Of a stretch of 64,000 bases of DNA, positions 1 through 12,739 are shown in pieces. The DNA is from Struthio camelus. Lineage: Eukaryota; Chordata; Aves; Struthioniformes; Struthionidae. The notes below the pieces were generated by a model. It saw only the letters and a list, made by a program, of their open reading frames with translations. It had not been told where the DNA came from and did no database searches. The number at the start of each line of letters is the position of its first letter. The stretch's first letter is position 1. Made by a program: the position numbers and the translations under genes. The stretch lies in contig NC_090942.1 in assembly GCF_040807025.1 (NCBI RefSeq), positions 205,738,640-205,802,639 on the forward strand. Direction: 5' to 3'.

Positions 1-2253
1 TTGTGCCATGGACCCTCTGGGTACCTAGGCCAAAGAACTGAGTACTTTCTGTAAGCACTGCATCTCTGAAGTACCTCTGCACTTCATTGCTCACTGTCAT
101 GGTCATCTATTTTTCTCAGACTTCCACTTTGCTCCAGATGCATTCTCTGATAATTTCCTGAGAGGAATATTATTCCCAGTGTCTCTGTCCTACCCAGTGC
201 CTGCAACTCTTCTCATGCTTTTTATCATTGCAGGCCTCACAAAAGACACTGACACGTAAATGTAATTGCTGAGCTAATTCAGGACAGGCAGGCAAGTCTC
301 CCTGCACCACTTCCAAAAGTTAAACCAAGAACTTCCCTGTGTGGTAGGTGTCATTCCATTTAGCTTACCTTTAAGAATTGTCCAGACGAATGAGACATGG
401 CTACATCTGCCAAGCTTGCACTAATTACGTTAATCTGTTATGACCTGGTAACACAGGTAATGTTTCATTTTTAGGTGAGTGATAGAAACTGTGGTGGCAA
501 CTGTTATTTGGCCTCGGGGACAGAGGACATAAAGAGATCGGATCAAGCCTACATGATAGGCAAAGCTAGTGGCAGCTTATATCAATGATCTAATATAAAA
601 AATTAGAACTACCTAAAACAGTAGTCCTTTGAGGGCAGACCACCATACACAGTCATCCGATACCATGTAGAAGCTGAAGCCTAAGGAGAACTTTAACACA
701 CAGGAGCTGAGCTATCATCCATGACCCAACATGTCAACCAGTTAGAGTGAGTGCCCTGTTCCCCTGGGGTCACTGGTATCGGACTGTCTAAACTAGACAG
801 GTGGGGCTGAAGGTCTGATTTGTGTGTAGCATGTGTGCTTGCAGAACAGAAATCTTTATCCACTTGCTATACCTGTCCTCCCAGGCAAATAAATGTTAGA
901 TTGGGTATCCCTGAGTGGTGTGGTTCCATACTCATAGCCACCCTACCCAATCTTCTTGTGATGATCGGATGCAGAGCGTAGTCTACAGGTAACTTGCATT
1001 CCAAAAAACTGACAGCTGCCCTGAACCCTTACTTCTGGTGCAAATTCTTGGTTTTGGCTTTGGAACTGAAAGGAGGTCTTTCACCACAGAAGCCAACCCC
1101 TGGCACACATCCCCTCCCCCTGTCGGAAGTTGGAGCCCCGCCTTGTTTACACTAGAAGCAGATGGAGTGCCTTTAGGACGGGAAGTCCTTCCTCTGCCCA
1201 TGTGAATTCCATGCATACTGTTTTGACACATCAAGGAGTACCTCGTAGGGTTGGCCACTTTTCTAGGTGTCTCCATATGCCTGAAGTCCCATCTATCTTT
1301 TTTGAGACATCTTGACACAAGTGTTTGCAATTCTTAAAGCTGTATATTCTGCAGAAGACCCAGAATCTAGCGTTGTAGATGTGATCCCTCACCCTTTCCT
1401 GGGTGAGGTGGCTCTCCCTGTGCATGTGTGCATAGCAAGATCTAAGTGCTACCAGCTAGAGGAGACATGGGGCTCATGCATTTGGGAAGCTGGCAACTGA
1501 AGAGAGTGAAGTGAGTGCATATTGTGTGTGGGTGTGTATGTGTAGCAGTTAGCATGAGCTAGGTTGAATTAGCATTGCTGTTAACAGAAGCCCATGAGCT
1601 CTGACCAACCTTTTACTGTAGTAGAAGCAGACAAAATATGATCAGCTCCCTGTCCCAAGCAACAGAATAGTTTTAGTTTTTTAGGAAAAAGACAGGCAAG
1701 CTATGCAAACAACCTGTTTATCAGCAAGAAGTGCAAAACTGACCAAAAGTGTCTGGAGCTGCCTGTAAGTGCCAGTAAAATAACAGCAAAATAGAAAAGG
1801 ACAGCAAAACAGAAAACAAATGGACTAACCATCAGTGAAGTATTCTCTACCCCATCCTATAACTAAGGACACTTAAGAATGCTGCAATAACCAAGGGTGG
1901 CAGAAAAAAGACTCTAGGGGGAAGACCCATGACCCTGCACTACGATCTGCAACCATATCTCTGAACTCTGGGAAACCCTGGGAGCAGAAAAAAATCCCTG
2001 GGAAACCCTGGGACTGTGCCAGGACTATGCACAGCGTGTCAGGAACCACTAGGCCGATCCACTGCACCTCTCTCTGGGACTGTGCCATCTCTCGCACAGG
2101 ATACGAAGGTTGTGTAAGAAAACCTAATGCTAACCTGCCCAGCTTCTGCCCTTCACCATGTTTCCCATGGCACAGGGAAGTCACATAATTCATAATATTG
2201 CATATATCTGCAATTAAAGTGCTTTGGTATCCAAATTCATTTGGATGGCCTCC
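1..2253. other. Intergenic, no gene recognised
   Basis: Only short, unconserved open frames. AATAAATGTTAGATTGGG (888-906) resembles the poly(A) region of an LTR, so part of 400-960 may be a decayed LTR, but no border is visible. A small duplication of CTGGGAAACCCTGGGA lies near 1968-2010. Confidence 0.5.
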
Positions 2254-3591
2254 TGTATGGGGCATAAACGGCAGGGTTTTGGTAGCAAGGGGCTGTGGGG
2301 GTGACCTGTACGGGACGAAGTCATGAACCAGTTACAGCCAGCTCCCCCCAACTCTGTAACTGATAAAAACAACCTACTGCGCACCAAAACTCCAACCAGT
2401 CAGATGAGCATGTGGCATCTCTGCTAAAACATGTTTCAGAAAAGGCAGTAGCTGCTGGGGAAGAGAGGAGGAGGGGTCAGGTGAGGGTGTACATGAGGAC
2501 AGACAGAAAGCAAGCTGTTAGGAGATCCATAAAGGAGACACAAGAGGGCGCCCATGAGAGAAGACATAGGAAGAGATGCAAAAGGGTGCATGTTTGGAGA
2601 AACAAAAGGGAGGAGGCAAGTAGTTGCTGGGGCACAGCTGGAGGCACAGTGTCAGAAGGAGGTGCTCTGTGCTGGAGGAGGTACACCTCTGAGGAACTGC
2701 AGTCTGTGTGGGACACGCACCAAAGCAGGTACACCCCCAAGGAGACTGCAGCCTCTGCAGAAACCCTTCCAGAGTCGAGAAACCCTTCCAGAGTCAGGTA
2801 CAACTAAAGGGACTGCAGCCTGTGAGGGACCCATGCCAGAGCAGGGACACCCCTGAAGGGACGGTGGCCCATGGAGGACCCACACTGGAGCAGGGACACC
2901 CCCATAGGGACTGCAGCCTGTGGAGGACTTGCTGGGGCAGGGACACCCCTGAAGGGATCGTGTACCATGGGAACCCACAGTGGAGCAAGTGCACCCTCAT
3001 AGGGACAGTGGCCCATGGAGGACCCACAATGGAGCAAGGACATCCTTGAAGGGACTGTAGCCCATGGAGCAACCTGCACTGCAGCAGGGGCACCCGAAGA
3101 GGCTGCAGTCCACGAAGGATCCATGCTGGTGCCAGGACACCCCTGAGGGGACTGTGGTCCATGCAGGACGGACACTGGAGCAGGAATAGCTCCAAAAGGA
3201 CTGCTGGGTCCTGTGGAGGACCCAGGTTAGACCACTGGAAGAAACAAGTGAGAGGCAGGGAGCAGCAGGGAGAGACTGCTGCATGCTGTCCCCAACCTCC
3301 TGCTCTACCTTTTGCCTCGTGGAACGGTGTGAGTGTAACATGCAGTGAAATCAAGGGCAGTGGAAACTAGGAAGGAGGAAGAAGACTTGGACGGAAGTTG
3401 AGCCTGGGGAAGTGAGGAGCAGTGGTGTTTCCCTTAGTGTTTGCTTAAATGTTTGTCTTTATTTCTCACTACCTTAGTCAGCAAATGAAAGTTTATGTTA
3501 ACTGGCAATAAATTAAACTAAGTGAAATTCTGAGCAGAGACTGTTTTGGTCATGGCAATTCCACAATGTCATTTGGTCTTAAACCACGGCA
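2254..3591 (+). mobile_element. ERVK-like solo LTR with internal minisatellite (ends approximate)
   Basis: The order of blocks resembles avian ERVK LTRs: a start like GGTAGCAAGGGGCTG, then a stretch with AACTGATAAAAACAACC, tandem GGACCCACACTGGAGCAGG-type units, GAAGTTGAGCCTGGGGAAG, TTTATTTCTCACTACC, AATAAA at 3507 and CTGTTTTGGTCATGGC near the 3' end. No internal retroviral genes flank it, so it is a solo LTR. I could not confirm a 6-bp target duplication, so both borders are uncertain. Confidence 0.65.
2700..3215 (+). repeat. Minisatellite, about 55-bp unit, about nine degenerate copies
   Basis: Repeating block of roughly GGACTGCAGCC, CATGGAGGACCC, ACTGGAGCAGGGACACCCC with substitutions and small indels. 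It lies inside the ERVK-like LTR. The overlapping open frames of about 110-190 codons on both strands come from this periodicity and are not genes. Confidence 0.8.
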
Positions 3592-3594
3592 GTA

Positions 3595-4531
3595 TGTTGG
3601 TGTGTGTAATCGCTAGTGAACATCAAGCCAGACCAGCCAGCACAAACTGGACAGAGTCCTTCAGGAAGATGACAGCCATTTGTAGAACAACCTGATAATC
3701 AGATGTGATGATGTGCTGCACTCCCCCCCTCCTCCCATGAGAGCAGGGTGTGGTGGCACTCATAGAATTCAATGGGCATACCTGATGTCTCTTGGCCTGA
3801 TCTACGGCTGACCCTGCCTGGGTATACCTGTTGGCTGACGGTTTTCTACCTAGCGACTGGACAGTGATTGGAGGAAACAACTAGCCATCAAGTCCCACGT
3901 GAGCAGAGCGAGTGGCACCTGTCCACCAAAGAACATTCGAGAACCTGCCAGAGCCACCACGTAATAGTATAACCACACCCCCAATTCGATCACGGCTATG
4001 AATAACCACCGTGGGCTTCTGAACCTTGAGATCCCCTCATTGGACGCAGCCGATCTGCTGAAGTGATGAACTCCCCTCAGATCAGGATGCCACCCAAGGA
4101 ATTCCCACTGGGATTTAAATCTCCCTCCGCATGGTTGCACGCGTGTTTCGGTGCACCTATTGGACTGTTATTGTCCAATCTACAGAAGCAAAGCTTTGTT
4201 GTTAAAGGGGACTGAGATAACCATAACTCATGGAAGTGAGAGCCTCCTTGCTCGTTATTGGTTTTTTCCTTCTGAGAGTAGCTACTTACCCTTCTTTTGT
4301 CTGTTATTTTGTTTCTGTTCCTTTCTTTGTGCCATAGCATATGAATATATGTAAATAGTTGATATATGTAAACAGTTTGATAAATATGTTTACTAGTTAA
4401 TTACTTTATTTGTTATCAAATCCAGTTGTTAATAGTAGGAACGGCTATCCCGACATCTTGAATCTGTTATGGTTCAGTAAACTGTTTAAGATGCCTTTGA
4501 ACCGGTTGGGCACCCAGTCATTCCTGTGACA
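3595..4531 (+). mobile_element. ERVL-like solo LTR (5' end approximate)
   Basis: Ends in TTCCTGTGACA, like the LTR ending at 20502, and shares the 3' block GGTTCAGTAAAC...ATGCCTTTGAACCGG with the LTRs near 10240-11236 and 17272-20502. The start is near TGTAATCGC (3605) or a little upstream. No clear 5-bp target duplication was found, so the 5' border is a guess. No internal retroviral region adjoins it. Confidence 0.55.
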
Positions 4532-4534
4532 TGG

Positions 4535-5026
4535 GTATTGTGCAAGATATTTTAACTGCTCAGCAACAAGGTGCAGTCATGCAGACCGCAACTCCACTCT
4601 GCACGGCCTTACATGGAAATCAAGGGTACATCTTGTTTTGACTAAACAAGCATTGTTTTGACTAAACACGTATAAATAGGAGCAGCCTTGTTGAGTCCTT
4701 TGAGCTCTCCTGCACGGCAGCTCGCTGCACGGCAGAATCTCCCCTTGAGTAGGGATGCCTCATCTTGTGTTGAGAGATTCCTTGCCTGGAACATGCCCAC
4801 TAGGTAAGTGACGAGGTGAAGACATTTGTTTTGACAAGTGCGCTCTCCTGGCCTGATCAGCCACGGGGTGGGTAGCTTGAATTGTAACATGCAACCCAGT
4901 GTACTCAAACCCTTCATGTAGTAAACAGCCTCGTAACTGTGCCATCATGTTATCTGTTATCTAGCTTCCCAAATAAATGTTACCTTTCAAATTGATCAGT
5001 GTGTGCTGACTTCTCCATCTGTGACA
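4535..5026 (+). mobile_element. Second, TATA-containing LTR-like element
   Basis: Contains a good TATA box (GTATAAATAG, 4671), a poly(A) signal (AATAAA, 4972) about 300 bp downstream and an end in CTGTGACA (5026), the layout of a short LTR. A 16-bp direct repeat (TTGTTTTGACTAAACA) lies just upstream of the TATA box. It adjoins the previous LTR; the start border and target duplication are unresolved. Confidence 0.5.
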
Positions 5027-6483
5027 GATTAACAAAATTGCTCTCAAATGACATGAGAGCAGTCCAGGAAGCTTCACTCTCTTCAGAAATAATCAAAGAA
5101 GCCAGATGTTTTTACCAGAATATAAAAGAGCTTCCAAGTTTTTTTTCTTGTGTGAATACTCAACAGAGTTTTCCAGATCCCACAGGGAAATATTCTTCCT
5201 CAGAAGAATATTCTTCCTCTCTTTCTGTTAGAGAAAAAGCCATATCCAGCACAGTTATTCGGCATATGCAGAACTGGAGCAACTCCTCTGTGCCAGGTGA
5301 CCTATGTGTCCAAGTATTTTCCAGAACTGAGACATGGAACACCACAAAGTGCTGTGGATTTGAGGTCACGATACAAGGGTCTGTGCAGAGAGCTGGCATC
5401 TCAGCTGTTCCTAAATGTTTGACAACTGGATTAAAGTTTTAATTTCTTCATGCTGCCTTGAGGAAAAGCCATCGGAAATTGCCAGTCCCCCTCCTGCTGC
5501 ACAGAAATGTTCCATTTAATCTCTTGTTGGGAGACAGTTTGTCTCTGGAGCCACCTTGGAGCTGCTCTGTTCCTGTTTTTTTTGCTTCCTCAGTAAAAAG
5601 GGAGAGGACGTGATGTTACAGCACTGCAAAAGGAGAAAAAGTTTCACTTGACTTACAAGGTAATGATTACAGAACTGCTTACGCCTTTACCAAGGGGTAA
5701 AAACAGGGATAACCAAGCAGCTCAGGGAATATTTGTAACTCATGAATATCTCAGGAAACAATAGACTTGTCTCATTAACTCAAGCATGGAAATAAAAAAA
5801 TCACAGTCATTGCTGGCTAGTTCAATCTGTCTTGCTGTCCTAGAATACTCTTGCTTGTGGTTTTAAATAATTCCTTTTTTTTTTTGAGTGTAATGGTTGA
5901 ATTACAAACAGCTGTCAGTAACATCCTGGTGTCTCTGACCCATTGCCATTTTGATTACTTCATGTTCCAGCTGCAGTGTCATCCAAAGCCCCGGAAGGAA
6001 GCCTCTAAAAAGTTTCTCTTCATTACTCTGAGCAAACTTGCCACCTGCCACACTGTGGGCCATTTTGGGGAAGAACAACACCTCTTTCATCTCTAAAGTT
6101 GATATATGTTTTGCTACATGAGTTTCCTGCTGTGTTTCGGGCATTTTGCATGACAGACTAGCTGATCTGTAATTTCACTGTTGACATTAGTGTGGGGTCA
6201 GAGGCTGCCACTGAAGGGTTTGAATGCGGTATTGGGACTGGAGCTCAGTGTTAGATAGATATGGCTTAAGACAATAGAACATGGAGAAGTGTGAGGAAGA
6301 GAGTGGATCTGGGTTGGGAGAAAAGCTTATGTCTGCCTAGCTAGGGGAAGCAAGCTACCAGGTATCTTCAACCCGGCAATCTGATGTTTGTCTGTGAGTG
6401 ACACAAGAATCCGTGGAAGCTGAAGGAAGTGCTCCTCTTCAACAAATAAGGGCAGTGGGATTTGGGAATCTCAGTTAGGATAA
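5027..6483. other. Intergenic, no gene recognised
   Basis: A 147-codon open frame (4999-5442) begins inside LTR-like sequence, has no recognisable domain and no splice partners. A 21-bp periodic duplication of ATATTCTTCCTC lies near 5187-5220. Nothing else is supported. Confidence 0.5.
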
Positions 6484-6526
6484 CTTGATTAGTGTCAAGA
6501 CACTTGACACTTGATTAGTGTCAAGA
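6484..6526 (+). repeat. Direct repeat of 17 bp at the CR1 5' junction
   Basis: CTTGATTAGTGTCAAGA occurs at 6484 and again at 6510, separated by ACACTTGACA; the whole is also partly palindromic (TCAAGACACTTGA). Confidence 0.8.
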
Positions 6527-6826
6527 GGATGAGGCCAGCCTCTTCTCCGTGGTGCCCAGCAACAGGACAAGAGGCAATGGGCAGAAACTGAACCACAGGC
6601 AGTTCCACCTAAACCTGAGAAAAAACTTCTTCACTGTGAGGGTGACAGAGCAGTGGCACAGGTTGCCCAGAGAGGTAGTGGAGTCCTCTTCCCTGGAGAT
6701 ATTCAAAACCCGCCTGGACGCGATCCTGGGCAATATGCTCTGGAGGACCCTGCTTGAGCAGGGGGGTTGGACTAGATGATCTCCAGAGGTCCCTTCCAAC
6801 CTCAACCATTCTGTGATTCTGTGATA
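6527..6826 (+). mobile_element. CR1 LINE, 5'-truncated 3' end
   Basis: Matches the 3' end of avian CR1 ORF2 and its tail: reading frame fragments [22 protein letters not shown] and [20 protein letters not shown], then GATCTCCAGAGGTCCCTTCC and a terminus with ATTCTGTGATTCTGTGAT. About 300 bp remain, a typical dead insertion. A 17-bp direct repeat with 26-bp spacing (6484-6526) abuts its 5' end. Confidence 0.9.
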
Positions 6827-7980
6827 AGCCAGGCATTCCCAGGGCAAAAATAGTCCTATGAATTATACTATGATTTCTGCCATTTGACTCACTTTGGGGA
6901 ATGGTAGTAACTCTCTTTTCTGTTTACTCTTCCCTTTTTCTTCTGCCAGCAAACTCAAGCCATCTCTGACCTGGGAGGAAAACTGATCTGTTTGATCGGT
7001 GCTTCCAAAGTTTAATTCTTCTTCCTCCCTTTGAGTAAATGAAGGAGGAAAGGGAGGTAGCAGCAGAGGCTCTGCAGATACAGATACCTGTAAATCCTTC
7101 TCTCCTGACCTATCTGCTAGGATCTCTATGTCACAGAGCAGCAAGGACAAGTAAACCACGAGCTAAGCATAAAAACAGGGCAGGCAGAGGCAGTTGCCTC
7201 ACTTACAAGGATCCAGTCTCACAGTTCTGAGCAAGGTGAACTAAGCGGTTGTAGACAGGTTCATGCAAGAATTGTAACACCAGACAAGTCCATGGTGATG
7301 AGGCAGGCTCAAGATCAAGCCGTGAAGTTGAATCAGCAGGTCAGGATCAGGTCCTCAGAGAGTAACCAGCATCAGCCACAGTCTAGTGATCACCAGGCAA
7401 GTCTACAGTGCCAAGGCAGGTCTGAGGTAAAGCCAGGAAATCAGTCTGCAGGTCTAGGCCAGGGTCCTGATCAGAGGAGTTTGTGCCCAGGCACAGACAC
7501 AACTGCAGTGTTGCTACAGTATAGTTCATGCAGGGCCAGAGCCTCAGCTTGGAAGCAGCTCCCAAGGGACAGAGGGGCAGCCCTTGCTGAGGCTTCTTGT
7601 AGCTTTCTTCACAACAGCCCTGTTCAAGGCCACGAGATGCACGAGATCTCTAAGCTGGTCCTGAGTATAGGCAGCCAAATGCCTGGTGAGGGCTAGGGTT
7701 ATGCTCAGGGTCCTACCATCACACCTCAGCATACACCCAGTGTTGGAAGCCTCTGAATGAGTTTGGAGTCTCCACATAATGCCAAATCTCAGTTGTTTCC
7801 TGATTTCTGTCTCAGCACTTGGGTCCCTGGGAGCTCTCGATGAGCTAATAAAACCCTTGAGGAAGAACTGACCTCCACCTGATTTGAGGAAGTGACCCAT
7901 GTGAATAGCAATTAGGAAAATGGGGAAATCTTCTCTTTTATCAACAGAAGGGTCAAAGATTTAGGGTCCCCTGCTTCAGA
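6827..7980. other. Intergenic; unclassified Gln/Ser-coding repetitive-looking stretch
   Basis: Between 7280 and 7720 many AGTC/CAGGTC-like words recur (CAGCAGGTCAGGATCAGGTC, CCAAGGCAGGTCTGAGG), typical of decayed repeats seen in sauropsid genomes. The 134-codon open frame here is probably not a gene. The family is not identified. Confidence 0.4.
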
Positions 7981-9097
7981 TCACAGAATCACAGAATGGT
8001 TGAGGTTGGAAGGGACCTCTGGAGATCATCTAGTCCAACCTCCCTGCTCAAGCAGGGTCCTCCAGAGCATATTGCCCAGGATCGCGTCCAGGAGGGTTTT
8101 GAATATCTCCAGGGAAGGAGACTCCACTACCTCTCTGGGCAACCTGTGCCACTGCTCTGTCACCCTCACAGTCAAGAAGTTCTTCCTCATGTTCAGGTGG
8201 AACTTCCTGTGGTTCATTTTCTGCCCGTTCCCTTTTGTCCTGTCACTGGGCACCACGGACAAGACTCTGGCCCCATCCTCTTGACACCCCCCCTTCAGAT
8301 ACTTGTACACGTTGATGAGATCGCCTCTCAGTCTTCTCTTCTCCAGGCTCAACAGGCCCAGCTCCCTCAGCCTTTCTTCAGAGGAGAGAGGCTCCAGTCC
8401 CCTCATCATCTTGGTAGTCCTCCGCTGGACTCTGCAGTAGTGCCATGTCTCTCTTGTACTGGGGAGCCCAGCACTGGACACAGCACTCCAGGTGAGGCCT
8501 CCCCAGGGCTGAGGAGAGGGGCAGGATCACCTCCCTCAACCTGCTGGCAACACTGCCTAACGCACCCCAGGAGACCATTGGCCTTCTTGGCCACAAGGGC
8601 ACACTGCTGGCTCATGTTTAACTTGTTGTCCACCAGCACTCCCAGGTCCTTCTCTGCAGAGCTGCTTGCCAGCAGGTCAACCCCCAACCTGTCCTGGTGC
8701 CTGGGGTTATTCCTCCCCAGGGGCAGGACCCTGCACTTGCCTTTGTTGAACTTCAGGAGGTTCCTCTCCGCCCACCTCTCCAGCCTCTCCAGGTCCCTCT
8801 GAAGGGCAGCACAGCCTTCTGGTGTGTCAGCCACTCCCCCCAGTTTAGTATCCTCAGCACACTTGCTGAGGGTGCACTCTGCCTTCATCCAGGTCACTGA
8901 TGAACAAGTTGAACAAGACTGGACCCAGGCCTGACCCCTGGGGGACACTGCTAGCTCCAGGCCTCCAGCTAGACTCTGTGCCACTGACCACAATCCTCGG
9001 AGCTGTGCCCTCCAGCCAGTTCTCAATGCGCCTCCCTGTCCACTCATCCAGCCCGTGCTTCCTGAGCTTGCCTAGGAGGATGTGATGGGAGACAAGC
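7981..9097 (-). mobile_element. CR1 LINE, 5'-truncated, minus strand, with RT C-terminal part
   Basis: Read on the minus strand it runs from the RT region ([17 protein letters not shown], then [15 protein letters not shown]) through a degenerate catalytic box (CAED), [20 protein letters not shown] and the C-terminal [14 protein letters not shown] block to the typical 3' end at 7981. The catalytic FADD box of active elements reads CAED here (8850-8861). At least one frameshift near 8440-8480 breaks the frame, so it is a pseudogene copy. Confidence 0.93.
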
Positions 9098-10239
9098 TCA
9101 GGATGATCATCAGTGTTAAAGAGATTTTTTAACGTGGGTGTAAACCACCACATTTTTCTTCAGGAGTGAATAAAAAGATGTCCCATGAAGGCTGTAGGAG
9201 CTAAAGTGCCTTCTGTCAGGCCTTGTTACAAGAGCCGTTGTCTAATAGCATCAGTATGACTGTGGAAGACAGAGGTAAGGGCACTAGAAATCTTCTAACA
9301 CTTATCAGTTACATAACATGTAAAAGAGCAGAATCCACAGTTAGACTACTGCAACCTTCATGCTTAGGGAAGACACCCTGCTTAAGTTTTCTATCCTGAG
9401 TCAAAGCAGAATGTTGATGTAGTTTGCCTTGTTCATGATTTCTGTCCAGATTGTTTGCAAATACTTTCCTATAGACCAAGCCACTCACTTCGTTGCCACC
9501 ACCCTGGATGGCATGCTGTTAGACCCACTTGTAGTAGGGCAGCTAGAGAGTAGACCATCACTTTTCTGCAGGAATGGGGAAAAACAATACTCCAGGAAGG
9601 AATTACTAAGTGTGTTTACATGTCTGTAACTGCCAAAAGAAACACCCTTGCAAGTGAGCCAAGGCTTGAGCACAGAGATAGGGGTGCAGTTTAGGGACAG
9701 ATCTTGAAGAAATGTCAGGGAAGTGGGAATAGCTCGTTTACTTAACAATTTTGTTTGGATTCCAGAGAAGGAATAGGAAAGAATGAAAGGATTATCTTTC
9801 TTTCTTATTGTGTTCCATTCCGATGCCAGAAATCCTGATTGTTGTTTAAACTTATTTGACAACTCTTCAGCAGGATAGCCTGAGACATTTACTGCATGCA
9901 GTATCTGTCCTAGTCCAATATCACCTAGAGGCAGTGATCAACAGCCTCTTCCAGAAACATCTGCCAGTGGACAGGCATACCATTCCTCACTTCCTCTACA
10001 CCTTCACCGGGTTAAGGGGAATTTTGTCAAGAAGCAGGTCATTCTTCTCCCTCAGAGTAAAAGCTGAATGTTGCAAGATCATATTCTTACATATTTGTCA
10101 ATAACCTAGCCTCATAAAGCTCTATTCTAGACAAGGAATATCTCTCTAAGGTATTGCAGGTAAAAAAGCGTAAGGAACCGAGTGTAAACTTCCGCCAAGT
10201 TGCAGGGATGCACTGGGGTTGTGGAAGATGCCTAGTAGA
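9098..10239. other. Intergenic, no gene recognised
   Basis: AT-moderate DNA between a CR1 and an LTR. Short open frames only (under 130 codons), without recognisable motifs. Confidence 0.5.
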
Positions 10240-11236
10240 TGCTGTGGCAGTTTATTCCCTCTCACAGAACATGCTAGAAAGTTGCCCCATGTTCGACCCC
10301 GGGCTAGTGGCGACTGCCTTCAACCAGGTCCACACTAGGCGGCAAGCAGCACGCGCCCGCACCTCCTGCTCCTGCCAAAGTGGCTGCAATTTGCATAAAG
10401 GCATCCAACATGAACCAATCCCAAACTGCCACGTGAAAGCCTATGACTACGTGGCCCGCTGCTTTGGGGCTACAAAGAACAGCTGTTTCGCTGTTGTGGT
10501 GGCGGCGAGCTGAAATCCAAGACGACGAGGAGCTCCGCGCGGGGAAGACGACGCTCGGCGGCCTTGTTAAAGGCCAGAAGGAGCCGAGTAGCCTTGGTAA
10601 AGGCTAAACCCCCGCTGAAGACGCCGGCACTGGAGCCGAGGCAGCGGGACTGCCGGCGCCCGATCAGCGGGAGACACAGAGACTAGGAGCGGTGGAACGT
10701 CCCTCGTCCCCCTTGGCCTGGGACGCCAGGCCAAGAGCATCCGCGGGCACCCACGGCGCCAGACTGGCGGCCACCCAGGCGAGAGCTCCGTCTACTTCAA
10801 ACTCGTAAGTTCCTTGGGGCATGGCGCACCTCCCTCCTGTGGCCTACGCAGCCCCCCGGTGTCATACTGGAGGGGAGGAGAAGGCACGTCTGCCCAACGT
10901 GGCCTCTCCGGGCATCTATCTTTCTTTCCTACAACTATTTCTGTCTGTCTGTACCCTTGGTCATCCCGGTGTGGTGTCAATATACCTATGTGGCGTGTAC
11001 GTATTACACCCATGGTAGAAAGTTTCTGTAAATATATGTAAATGAGACATTGCTAATATAGTTATTCAAAAGTTATCTTGTTGTTATCTACTGAATGGAT
11101 TTATGACAACGTAGAGTAAGAAATCCTCTCTTGCTCCCGGAACCTGTTTCGATCTATGGTTCAGCGTTTAATAAAGCCTTTCAGCACGCCTTTTAACTGG
11201 TGCGGTCGATCTGCTACTGAAAACCGTTAACGGATT
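10240..11236 (+). mobile_element. ERVL-like solo LTR, about 1 kb (ends approximate)
   Basis: Starts near TGCTGTGGCAGTTTATTC. A CpG-rich middle contains the imperfect repeats CCTTGTTAAAGGCC and CCTTGGTAAAGGCT, and the AT-rich 3' part has AATAAA at 11170. The 3' block (GGTTCAGCG...GCCTTTCAGCACGCC) resembles those of the other ERVL-like LTRs here. No target duplication was confirmed. Confidence 0.6.
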
Positions 11237-12739
11237 CGACTTCTATTTAGTTCCTGAAGTTTTCAATGGACAAATTAAAGAATCCAGCAGACAACATCAG
11301 GACTAATTTCTCTGACATGACACGAACAATAATCAGACTGCTATGGAAGCTCTGGAAGCTCGCATGGTTTGTTGAACAACAGACATACTTTGCCTCCTTC
11401 AGATGAGATTGCATTGAGTGAAAGCTAGTAGTATAACATAGTCTTGTTACAGAGGCCCTTCTCCACAGATATTCTTTCTTTGCTTTGTTGCTTGTGGATC
11501 AAATACATCATTCTTATATCTCACTTCCACATACTACTTTGGAATGAGAAAGTTTTGTGATGAGAAAGTTTTGTGCACTTGCAAATCCACGTGAAGACTC
11601 ACAGTATGCCCTGCTAGATCACTTGCATTTTTATTAGTGTGGGAAGCCCAGACAGTTTGCAGCTCCCAATTGCAAGGTGGTGAAGTCAGAATTCCAGATA
11701 ACGGAAGTCAACTGGGCAAGTAGGGCAATGGTGGGAAATGCTCGTTTTCAACAGGTCACTATTAATTAATTTTTTCTGTAGATAATCTGACATCTTTGAG
11801 ATGCTGTCCATTCTGCAGTTCAAGGAGTCTGTACAACAAATGCTTTCCTGCGTATTTCCAATCCTGTTAAAGCAGGTCAGCAACACTCCTAGAAAGGAGG
11901 CATCTCTGCCCTCAGCAAGAGTCCAAGGAAAGCTGTTCCTGAACTGACATGGAAGTCATGACAATCTTCATGGGTATTGCGCAAAAAAAAGACAGATGAA
12001 TGGTGTTGGCTTCAGTTCATAAAGCAGCTCATGCTTTTTCATGGCACTGAGAGAGCTATTTGGTCTGCCCTGTTTTCTGCATGTAGAAACAGATTTTAAT
12101 GATTGCTTTTACTCCATTTTTTTCATGGAGAAATTTAGATTCCTGGCTACAAAGATGCTACCTAGATGACTTTTTGAGTCTTTCCTCCTGTCTATACAGA
12201 CCTGAATTTCATTCCTTTCCCTTTCTACTGATCATAGCCTGTGTGTTGACTAAAGACCTGGAGGAGACCTAGGATCTGAACGTCTCAAAAAGCTTATTAC
12301 AGACATTCACTCTTCTGAGAGTCTTCTGAGTACAGGTAGGTTAAAATTGCCTCTCCTCCTTTTCACTGGCTCCTTGGTTGGAAATTATGTCACCACCTTC
12401 TGCTGTTCCACACTGCTTATGAGTAGACCTCCTTCTCCTGGGTGTCCTGCACCAAGCCTAGATCTTGGCACAACTTTATCCTAGGTCAGCAGACACTTGC
12501 AGCCTTTGTACCCAAAAAGAAAAGCTCTTGAACTGAAAATGCCTTCCCCCATCTGGGGGTCTAGAATACTCCTCATGGAGGGACCATAGTGATTAATTAT
12601 TTGATTAAAGATTCATCCCCACAAACACAAAGGAGCACAGAGGAATAGTGACAGATGGGGGAACCCCAGTAACTGCATCAGAGAAACAGAGCCCTTGACC
12701 CAGCTCCTACCAGGGCTGTTACAGGGGAGTGATCAGTCC
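11237..12739. other. Intergenic, no gene recognised
   Basis: No open frame of note and no identified repeat between two LTR-type elements. Confidence 0.5.

Noticed and set aside
2412..3354. Overlapping frames of 100-186 codons on both strands
   Set aside because: They follow the 55-bp minisatellite periodicity inside an LTR.
4999..5442. 147-codon frame, Ser-rich
   Set aside because: Begins inside an LTR-like end, with no domain, no introns joining it to other exons and no codon signal.
7996..8802. 268-codon plus-strand frame
   Set aside because: Antisense shadow of a minus-strand CR1 element.
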